8,746 nt of DNA. Source: Bacteroidales bacterium. GTDB taxonomy: Bacteria; Bacteroidota; Bacteroidia; Bacteroidales; UBA932. The position numbers and the translations under genes were made by a program. Below are positions 1 through 5,663 of this stretch, piece by piece (within the stretch, counting starts at the first letter, position 1; every line of letters begins with the position of its first letter). The notes under the pieces are model-generated. The model saw only the letters and a list, made by a program, of their open reading frames with translations. It had not been told where the DNA came from and made no database searches. The DNA is taken from contig JAFYIK010000054.1 of NCBI GenBank assembly GCA_017538685.1, forward strand, positions 1 through 8,746, given 5' to 3'.

Positions 1-996
1 TCCAACATGCAGAAGGCCGCCGACTATGAAGCGTCCTACGGCATCGGAATGGTGCACACCGTCAGCGGAGTGGGCTTCGTGGGCGACCTGGACATCACCA
101 CGGAGAAGATCTTCGCCAAGAGCCTGCGCAACGGCTTCCAGGTCCGCGTGTTCCCTCAGTCGATGGACGTGAAGGTGGCGACCTCCCGCAAACTCCCACG
201 TATCGGCGGCTGCTTCAAGTGCGCGCTGGACGGCTGCTACGGCTCGATGGACGCCGCTATGAACGAGCCCTACGCCGACGGCACTGACGGCGTTCTGTAC
301 TACACGGACGAGACGGTGACGGAATTCTGCAAGAAGGCCAACCGCGCTGGGCTGCAGATCGAAATGCACGCCATAGGCGACAAAGCTTTCGATCAGGCGA
401 CCCGCTGCCTCAAGGCCGCCCTCGACGACTTCCCCCGCAAGGACCACCGCCACGGAATAATCCACGACTGCCTGCCCACAGCCGAAGGCATAAAGATCTG
501 CAGCGAATACCATATCGCTATGCCAGTCCAGAGCGCTTTCATCAACTGGAAGCAGGAACCGGACGAGTACCTCGAGAGCATTATGGGCAAGGAGCGCTGC
601 TCGCGCCTGAACCCCATCAAGACCTTCGCCGACAACGGCATAGTGGTCTCCCTTGGCTCCGACGCCCCCTGCACCTCCCCCAACCCCATAGTCTGGATAG
701 ACCGCTGCGTGAACAACCCCAACAAGGAGCAGCGCGTCAGCATCCAGCAGGCCCTCAGGATGGCCACCTGGAACGGTTACTACACCACCTTCGACGAGGA
801 CGAGCGCGGCTCGCTCGAGAAGGGCAAGATAGCCGATATGGTGATTCTCAGCGCCAACCCTTACGAGATACCCGCCGAGCAGATCAAAGACCTCAAGGTG
901 GAGCAGCTCCTTCTTCAGGGCAAGCCCTATCAGAGCGCTCAGGAAGGCGTCCTCGGCGCCGTTCTTCGCGGCCTTTGCTCAAAGAATAAGTTCTGA
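1..996 (+). CDS. YtcJ-like amidohydrolase (amidohydrolase family 3), 5' end cut by the window
   Basis: C-terminal part of a metal-dependent hydrolase of the amidohydrolase superfamily, acting on an unknown amide or related C-N/C-O bond. The frame is open from base 1; the first Met is at base 7, but the family is usually about 520-560 residues and only about 330 are here, so the N-terminal HxH metal motif and the true start lie upstream. Counting from that Met, visible active-site elements are His121 (in EMHAIGDKA), a His at 149 or 153 (RHGIIHD), and Asp219 in LGSDAPC, which matches the catalytic Asp position of the family. The C-terminal GSLEKGKIADMVIL segment is the usual small beta-domain that closes amidohydrolases. 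No signal peptide can be judged. Its TGA overlaps the ATG of the licC-licA gene by one base (TGATG), so the two are probably translated together. A substrate related to choline or the glycan is possible from context but is not shown by the sequence. Family call strong, function unknown. Confidence 0.85.
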   Translation, partial: SNMQKAADYEASYGIGMVHTVSGVGFVGDLDITTEKIFAKSLRNGFQVRVFPQSMDVKVATSRKLPRIGGCFKCALDGCYGSMDAAMNEPYADGTDGVLYYTDETVTEFCKKANRAGLQIEMHAIGDKAFDQATRCLKAALDDFPRKDHRHGIIHDCLPTAEGIKICSEYHIAMPVQSAFINWKQEPDEYLESIMGKERCSRLNPIKTFADNGIVVSLGSDAPCTSPNPIVWIDRCVNNPNKEQRVSIQQALRMATWNGYYTTFDEDERGSLEKGKIADMVILSANPYEIPAEQIKDLKVEQLLLQGKPYQSAQEGVLGAVLRGLCSKNKF

Positions 997-2549
997 TGGT
1001 GAAGGTCCGACACGCAGTAATCCTCGCGGCCGGTGCGGCCACCCGCTTCGTTCCCCTCTCGCTCGAGCAGCCCAAGGGCCTTTTCTCCGTGGGCGGCCAG
1101 CGCCTTATCGACAGGCAGATCGAGCAGCTGCTGGAAGCCGGTGTGAAGGACATCACCGTGGTCCTGGGCTACAAAAAGGAGATGTTCGGCTATCTGGCCG
1201 GGAAATACGGCGTGAGGCTGATCGACAATCCGCGCTACAACATCACCAACAACATCGACAGCCTGCTTTGCGCGGCCGACTACCTCGAGGACGCATACAT
1301 ATGCTCCTGCGACGACTATTTCGCCGGCAATCCCTTCCGCACCGAGGAAGAGCACAGCTTCTACGCCGGCGAAGAAGTGGACTACGCCTCCAAGGAGATG
1401 TTCGTGAGCACGGACCGCAGCGGGCGCATCACGAGGATGGAAAAGGGGCGCAAGAAGGGAAAGATCCTTCTGGGCCACTCATTCTGGACCGCTGAGTTCG
1501 CCCGCAAGTTCATCCTCATTGCCAGGGCCGATAAAGAAGGCAAATACAGCCAGTCATACTGGGAATGGCTCGTCAGGGATTATCTTCCCGTGCTTCCTCC
1601 CTTCTATTTCAAAGCCTTCCCGAAGGGCGTTATCTACGAATTCGACTTCTTCGAAGAGCTGCGCGCCTTCGACACAGACTATGTGGAGAACTCCCGCAGC
1701 CGCATAATAGACAACATAAAGAGCGTTTTCCATTGCGAAGATGCGGATGTCACCGATTTCCGCAAGATCAGCGAAGGACTCACCAACACCTCCTTCATCT
1801 TCCGCGTCGGGGGCAAGGACTATATCTACCGCCATCCAGGCGACGGCACGGGCGAGATCATAGACCGCAGCCACGAACGCGTCTGCCTCGAAAAGGCGAA
1901 GGAGCTCGGCATCGACCCCACCTACATCCATATGGACGTGCACGAAGGCTGGAAGATCAGCTGGTACGTGCCTGAATTCCGCGAGCCAGATTACTCGTCC
2001 GACGAAGATGCGGCGAGGGTGCTCGAGGTGATGCGTGCGCTGCACGCTTCGGGCGTGAAGCTGGACTGGGGCCTTCGCCCGTGGGAGGATGCGCTCGAAA
2101 TCGAGAAACTGCTGGAGGCGAAGGCCCCCGGCTGCTTCGCGCCCTACCTCGAGCTCAAAGGCCGCATCGGGAAGCTCTACGAGAAGACTCGTGGCGACGG
2201 CGTCCTTCCCTGCTTCTGCCACGGCGACACCTACAAACACAACTGGATGCTCCGCCCGGACGGCAGCGTAATCCTCATCGACTGGGAATACTCCGGCTGC
2301 TCGGATCCCGGCATCGACGTGGGTTACTATATTGTGGACGCAATGTATGACCGTGAGCGCGCCCGCAACTTCATCAGGGAGTATCTCCAGGAAAGCTGGA
2401 CTCCCGCTCTCGAAGAGCATTATATGATTTACACGGCGCTGATCGCGTGGTACTGGTTCGTCTGGGCCCTCTACCGCGAATCCTGCGGTGCATCGATAGG
2501 CGAAAGCCTCAACAACTGGCTGGAAATGGCCAAATACTACTCCGAATGA
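996..2549 (+). CDS. licCA: LicC-LicA fusion: CTP:phosphocholine cytidylyltransferase plus choline kinase
   Basis: Predicted bifunctional cytoplasmic enzyme of 517 residues that would phosphorylate choline and convert phosphocholine to CDP-choline, the donor for LicD. Residues 1 to about 235 form a LicC-type nucleotidyltransferase: AAG at 11-13, TRF at 16-18 and Lys27 in the nucleotide-binding loop, the acidic pair Asp106-Asp107 (SCDDY), and a second metal-site motif IYEFD ending at Asp217. From about 245 to the end is a LicA/choline-kinase (APH-like) domain: a glycine/asparagine loop EGLTNTSF, Brenner motif with His409, Asp411 and Asn416 (CHGDTYKHN), and the metal Asp429 in ILIDWEYSG. The order matches the LicCA fusion known from Treponema denticola. 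Start at 996 is fixed by the one-base overlap with the previous stop; the stop overlaps the next gene (ATGA). The alcohol could be ethanolamine rather than choline; the two following licD genes favour choline. No repeat tract of the kind that makes licA phase-variable in Haemophilus is present. Confidence 0.9.
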   Translation: MVKVRHAVILAAGAATRFVPLSLEQPKGLFSVGGQRLIDRQIEQLLEAGVKDITVVLGYKKEMFGYLAGKYGVRLIDNPRYNITNNIDSLLCAADYLEDAYICSCDDYFAGNPFRTEEEHSFYAGEEVDYASKEMFVSTDRSGRITRMEKGRKKGKILLGHSFWTAEFARKFILIARADKEGKYSQSYWEWLVRDYLPVLPPFYFKAFPKGVIYEFDFFEELRAFDTDYVENSRSRIIDNIKSVFHCEDADVTDFRKISEGLTNTSFIFRVGGKDYIYRHPGDGTGEIIDRSHERVCLEKAKELGIDPTYIHMDVHEGWKISWYVPEFREPDYSSDEDAARVLEVMRALHASGVKLDWGLRPWEDALEIEKLLEAKAPGCFAPYLELKGRIGKLYEKTRGDGVLPCFCHGDTYKHNWMLRPDGSVILIDWEYSGCSDPGIDVGYYIVDAMYDRERARNFIREYLQESWTPALEEHYMIYTALIAWYWFVWALYRESCGASIGESLNNWLEMAKYYSE

Positions 2550-3220
2550 CACTCTCACAATTCTGGAAAAAGATCTACTCCAATCCGCGCCGCATAGCCC
2601 GCAGGCGCCGTTGGGGCATCCCGGCGATGGTCGCTTTCAGGGACGCTATGGCGAAGGCCGGCATCCCCTGGTCGCCCGTCTACGGCACCCTGCTCGGCGC
2701 AATCCGTGAAAAGGGCTTCATCAAACACGACGACGACATCGACACGGGCGTGTGGACCGACTCCATCACCGGCGGCCTCGACAACCTCCACCGCTGCCTG
2801 AAAGAAGCCGGCTTCACCTACGGCCATTCCTTCCTGGTGGACGGCGGGGCCTACGCGCGCGAGGAGACCTGGAAATGGCACGGCCTGCACGTGGACATCT
2901 TCTTCTTCGACCCCATCGAAGGCGAGCGCTGCAAAGGCTATATGTTCTATCCCTTCAAGGGCACGGCCAACTTCCGTGAGTCCAAGAAACTCTACGGCGG
3001 ACTGAGGGTGGTCGAATTCGAAGTGCCGTTCTCCAAGGAGACCGTGACGGTGCCCTTCGACGGCATCGAGGTTCCAATCACAAAGAGCGCTGAAGGCTTC
3101 GTGGTGGCCCGCTACGGGCTGGACTGGCGTACGCCCGACCCTACCTTCGTCTATCCGCGTCCCGGCGTGTCCGGAAATGTGGAAGTGCCGGACAAACTCG
3201 CCGTAAAGACTGTAGAATGA
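2546..3220 (+). CDS. LicD-family phosphotransferase, short divergent copy
   Basis: Predicted transferase of 224 residues in the LicD/fukutin-related nucleotidyltransferase-fold family, which moves phosphocholine (or another phospho-alcohol) from a CDP-activated donor to a glycan. The core is visible as YGTLLGAIREKGF (from Tyr46), followed by the acidic metal cluster Asp62-Asp63-Asp64-Ile-Asp66. Usual members have P-W-D-D-D at this place; here it is K-H-D-D-D (Lys60, His61). HVDIFFFDP near 112-120 and the late YGLDWRTPDP segment are also typical of the family. There is no signal peptide; the N-terminus is strongly basic (RRIARRRRW), which could favour membrane association. I chose the ATG at 2546 because it overlaps the licC-licA stop as ATGA and gives a family-like N-terminus; a frame-open ATG at 2447 would add 33 residues that lie entirely inside the upstream gene. 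The acceptor sugar is unknown. It may have a different acceptor or donor from the next gene. Confidence 0.83.
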   Translation: MTLSQFWKKIYSNPRRIARRRRWGIPAMVAFRDAMAKAGIPWSPVYGTLLGAIREKGFIKHDDDIDTGVWTDSITGGLDNLHRCLKEAGFTYGHSFLVDGGAYAREETWKWHGLHVDIFFFDPIEGERCKGYMFYPFKGTANFRESKKLYGGLRVVEFEVPFSKETVTVPFDGIEVPITKSAEGFVVARYGLDWRTPDPTFVYPRPGVSGNVEVPDKLAVKTVE

Positions 3221-3990
3221 GACAGATAGGCATAGAGGAAGTCCACGACATCCTTTTCGACATACTCTGCGACATAGATGATTTCTGCCGCGCTAACGGC
3301 CTTCGCTGGGCTATGGGCTACGGCACAGTCCTGGGCGCGGTCCGCTATGGTGATTTCATCCCCTGGGACGACGACGCGGACATAGTGATGCCGCGCGAGG
3401 ACTTCGACCGCTTCGTCCGGACTTATAAAGGCAAATACGAGTGCATCCTGAACACCCGCCGCGACGACGTTTTCTATGTGGCCGGAGTGGCGAAGGTCCA
3501 CGACCCGCGCACGGACAAGTTCGTGGCCAGCCGCAGCAAATACATCAGCCGCTACGGCGTGAGCGTGGACGTTTTCGCCCTGGATCCCGTGCCTGACGAT
3601 CCGGAGCAATACCGGGCCCTTATGAAAAAGGCCATCCACACCCACCGCAGGCTGCTCTACCGCTGCCGCAAGACCGGTTCTCCCCTGCTTATGCTGAGTT
3701 CGCACCTGCACAGCCTCGACTGGTGGCTGTTGAAATGCGACGGACTGGCCCGCAGCTGCAAGCCCGAAGAATGCAGCCGGATAGGCATAATCCTTGGCTC
3801 CAAGACTATGCACAACGTGCATCCGAAGGATTTCTTCGAACATCTCAAGCCTATGCGTCTGCGCGGCCGCGAGTTCCCCGCACCTGAAGACACTGCGTCC
3901 TACCTGACCCAGATGTACGGGGCCGACTATATGACGCCGCCGCCCGTGAGCAAACGCTCCGGACACGGTGGAGAGGTGTGGATGCTATAA
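3217..3990 (+). CDS. licD: LicD-family phosphocholine transferase, canonical copy
   Basis: Predicted 257-residue LicD protein that would transfer phosphocholine from CDP-choline to a cell-surface glycan or its lipid-linked precursor on the cytoplasmic side. It shows the full family pattern: helix-rich N-terminus, GYGTVLGAVRYGDFIPW (Tyr35 to Trp50), the acidic cluster Asp51-Asp52-Asp53-Ala-Asp55, MPREDF directly after it, the SVDVFALDPVPDD segment, and a late YGADYMTPPP. This fits the family better than the preceding copy, to which it is only distantly similar outside the catalytic core, so the pair does not look like a recent duplication. Its ATG overlaps the previous stop by four bases (ATGA), which makes it the last gene of the + strand operon. 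The final six bases overlap the end of the convergent glycosyltransferase gene. No membrane segment is evident. Acceptor unknown; phosphocholine is inferred from the adjacent licC-licA gene. Confidence 0.88.
   Translation: MRQIGIEEVHDILFDILCDIDDFCRANGLRWAMGYGTVLGAVRYGDFIPWDDDADIVMPREDFDRFVRTYKGKYECILNTRRDDVFYVAGVAKVHDPRTDKFVASRSKYISRYGVSVDVFALDPVPDDPEQYRALMKKAIHTHRRLLYRCRKTGSPLLMLSSHLHSLDWWLLKCDGLARSCKPEECSRIGIILGSKTMHNVHPKDFFEHLKPMRLRGREFPAPEDTASYLTQMYGADYMTPPPVSKRSGHGGEVWML
3985..3990. other. Convergent gene junction with overlapping stop codons
   Basis: The six bases CTATAA hold both stops back to back: TAG of the - strand glycosyltransferase (3985-3987) and TAA of the + strand licD (3988-3990). 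The two operons therefore meet with no spacer. The only nearby inverted repeat I see is a 4-bp stem with a 3-base loop at 3997-4007 (GGGA/TCCC), too weak and without a T-run, so any terminator must lie inside the opposing coding sequence or termination is by Rho. Confidence 0.85.
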
Positions 3991-4821
3991 TAAACCGGGA
4001 TACTCCCTGCGGGCGCTCCAGTCGTAGAGGAATGCCCAGCGCCTCGCCTTTCGAAGAATCTGCTTTGCGCAGCGCCTGACAGGCGAAGTCTCCAGAGAGT
4101 CTTTATAGAAGAGATACAGATCCAGGAAATTGCGGAGCTGTTGGGCCTTGCGTTTGCGGCGCCTGCCGCGGCTCATCGCTTCAGCATCTGTCCGGCGGTA
4201 GTGGTAGAGCGGTTCCGGAAGCCTTACTGCCTTGGACGCCCTGTCCAGCAGCTGCAGGCTCTGGACCATATCCTCGGCCTGGCCGAAGCGCGGGAAAAAG
4301 ATCTCCGGAGTGAACAGGCTCCTCTTCCAGAATTTCAAGACCACGCTCGGATGCGCATCGTGCACCAGAACGGCGTCCGCAAATGCATGGGGAGTCGCGA
4401 ATTCCTTGTCCGTGATTACCCTCGAGCGACCGTCTTCGAATTCCTTTCTTGCGAAGAAATAAACCACGTCGGCGCCGGTCTCCTCCGCTTTCGCGACCAG
4501 CTTCTGCACGGCGTCAAGTTCTATCCAATCATCCGCATCCACGTGAAGGATATAATCGCCGGTGGCAGCCTTAACTCCTGTCTTACGCGCCTGCGGGAGG
4601 CCTTCGTTGACCGGTTTGCGTATCAGTTTGACGCGCTCTTTCAGCTGAGGGAACTCACTGTCTATCAGCTTATTAAGCACATCGATACTTTTGTCAGGCG
4701 AAGCGTCGTCCACGAAGATGAACTCTATCGAAGGATAGCTCTGGCCCAGCACGCTGCGGGCGCACTGCGCGATATATTTCTCGACTTTGTAGATAGGGAC
4801 TATTATGCTGACCTTGCTCAT
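3985..4821 (-). CDS. Family 2 glycosyltransferase
   Basis: Predicted GT-A fold inverting glycosyltransferase of 278 residues that adds a sugar from a nucleotide-sugar donor to a growing surface glycan, in the cytoplasm. The GT2 hallmarks are in order: KVSIIVPIYKVEKYI at 3-17, the nucleotide-binding VDDASPD with Asp38-Asp39, NEGLPQARKTG at 72-82, the metal-binding DADDW at 95-99, and the EDM motif at 183-185 that carries the usual catalytic acid. After about residue 215 there is a strongly basic stretch (SRGRRRKRKAQ) and a helical tail with no clear transmembrane span. The ATG at 4821 overlaps the stop of the Stealth gene by four bases (ATGA), so it is probably translated after it, and it is the last gene of the - strand operon. 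Sugar and acceptor cannot be read from the sequence. Pairing with a sugar-phosphate transferase suggests both act on the same polymer. Confidence 0.9.
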   Translation of the reverse strand: MSKVSIIVPIYKVEKYIAQCARSVLGQSYPSIEFIFVDDASPDKSIDVLNKLIDSEFPQLKERVKLIRKPVNEGLPQARKTGVKAATGDYILHVDADDWIELDAVQKLVAKAEETGADVVYFFARKEFEDGRSRVITDKEFATPHAFADAVLVHDAHPSVVLKFWKRSLFTPEIFFPRFGQAEDMVQSLQLLDRASKAVRLPEPLYHYRRTDAEAMSRGRRRKRKAQQLRNFLDLYLFYKDSLETSPVRRCAKQILRKARRWAFLYDWSARREYPGLL

Positions 4822-5663
4822 CGGGTAGTGAATTTGGCTATCACCCTGCGGAATTCTTCCTCGCGCCCTGCCGACATCTGCACGTCATTTATGCATATCC
4901 ACTTCCGGTCAGGCGCTTTCAGGAACGCCTCGAGCTGAGCGGGAGTCCCCGAGCCCATAGAGAAATGACGGCACGACAGCCGCTGCAGTTTCACCCTGCC
5001 AGTGTGGTACAAATAATCCGGAAGAACGTAATTGCAGACATTCCATTCACGCCTGAAAGCGGTAAGCGATGCAAGCATTTCTTCCCCGACACTTTCCATC
5101 AGTTCTTCGCCCACTGACTTGATCTGCGGGGAAGGAGAATGCTGGGGACGTATGAAAAACAAGCTGGGCCCCAGCCCTGCTGCCCTGCGGGCGACGGCGT
5201 CGGTGTGCTTGACTATCTTCTTGAACATATTTGGTGCAAGAAAATGGTGTGCGAACCCTCTGCAGATATTATCTCCGTCGAAGTATTCGTCTTCGCCGCT
5301 TGGAGCCACGGGAATGCAGTCGTCGTTGATGTAGAGATAACGGTCGCTCATAGCCTCGATCCGGTGAAGGAACATTTCGATAGTGTTCGAATTGAAGGTG
5401 GGCAGATACTCATCGGGTATGAAATCCTTGTGAAGGACCACCTCAACTTTGTCTTTAACGCCGTCAGGGACCTGGGAAGGCAGCGCGACCACCAGGAATA
5501 TCTTGTCTATGAAAGGAAGATAACGCCTGATGTTACGCACCTGCCACTCAAGAGTTCCCCACTCCCTGAAACGTTTTGCGGGGTCTTCACCCGCAGCCTC
5601 GAAGTACTGCTTCCTCCACTCGGGATCCGAGCCGTCCACGTATGTTATGACTGCATCTATCAT
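4818..5663 (-). CDS. Stealth-family sugar-phosphate transferase
   Basis: Predicted 281-residue member of the Stealth family, whose known members transfer hexose-1-phosphate from a UDP-sugar to a glycan (meningococcal capsule polymerases such as SacB; the animal GlcNAc-1-phosphotransferase). All conserved regions can be seen: CR1 as ITYVDGSDPEW at 6-16; CR2 spanning about 34-120, including GTLEWQVRNIRRYLP, LPTFNSNTIE and the acidic NDD at 113-115; CR3 around VKHTD and RPQHSPSPQ at 151-180; and a short CR4 at 254-262 (KWICINDVQ). It is compact: many members are 300-400 residues. There is no signal peptide or membrane span. The ATG at 5663 overlaps the uvrA stop by four bases and the stop overlaps the downstream glycosyltransferase start by four, so it sits inside one translated unit. 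It probably builds or decorates an extracellular polysaccharide with phosphodiester-linked sugars; donor sugar unknown. Confidence 0.9.
   Translation of the reverse strand: MIDAVITYVDGSDPEWRKQYFEAAGEDPAKRFREWGTLEWQVRNIRRYLPFIDKIFLVVALPSQVPDGVKDKVEVVLHKDFIPDEYLPTFNSNTIEMFLHRIEAMSDRYLYINDDCIPVAPSGEDEYFDGDNICRGFAHHFLAPNMFKKIVKHTDAVARRAAGLGPSLFFIRPQHSPSPQIKSVGEELMESVGEEMLASLTAFRREWNVCNYVLPDYLYHTGRVKLQRLSCRHFSMGSGTPAQLEAFLKAPDRKWICINDVQMSAGREEEFRRVIAKFTTR

Noticed and set aside
996..1100. Possible phase-variation repeat at the start of licC-licA, as in Haemophilus licA
   Set aside because: No tandem tetranucleotide or long homopolymer is present in the first hundred bases or elsewhere in the gene.
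2447..2545. Upstream ATG that would lengthen the first LicD by 33 residues
   Set aside because: The extension lies inside licC-licA, has no family similarity, and the ATG at 2546 gives the ATGA overlap seen at the other junctions.
1554..2558. Long open frame (334 codons) on the - strand opposite licC-licA
   Set aside because: Antisense to a gene with intact catalytic motifs in both domains; composition rich in Ala/Val/Glu, typical of a shadow frame.
3151..3966. Open frame of 271 codons on the - strand opposite licD
   Set aside because: Antisense to a canonical LicD; no motif recognised in it.
3997..4007. Small inverted repeat after licD as a possible terminator
   Set aside because: Only four base pairs, no T-run on either strand, and it lies inside the glycosyltransferase gene.
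4141..4938. Open frame of 265 codons on the + strand opposite the GT2 and Stealth genes
   Set aside because: Crosses two well-supported - strand genes and shows no domain.
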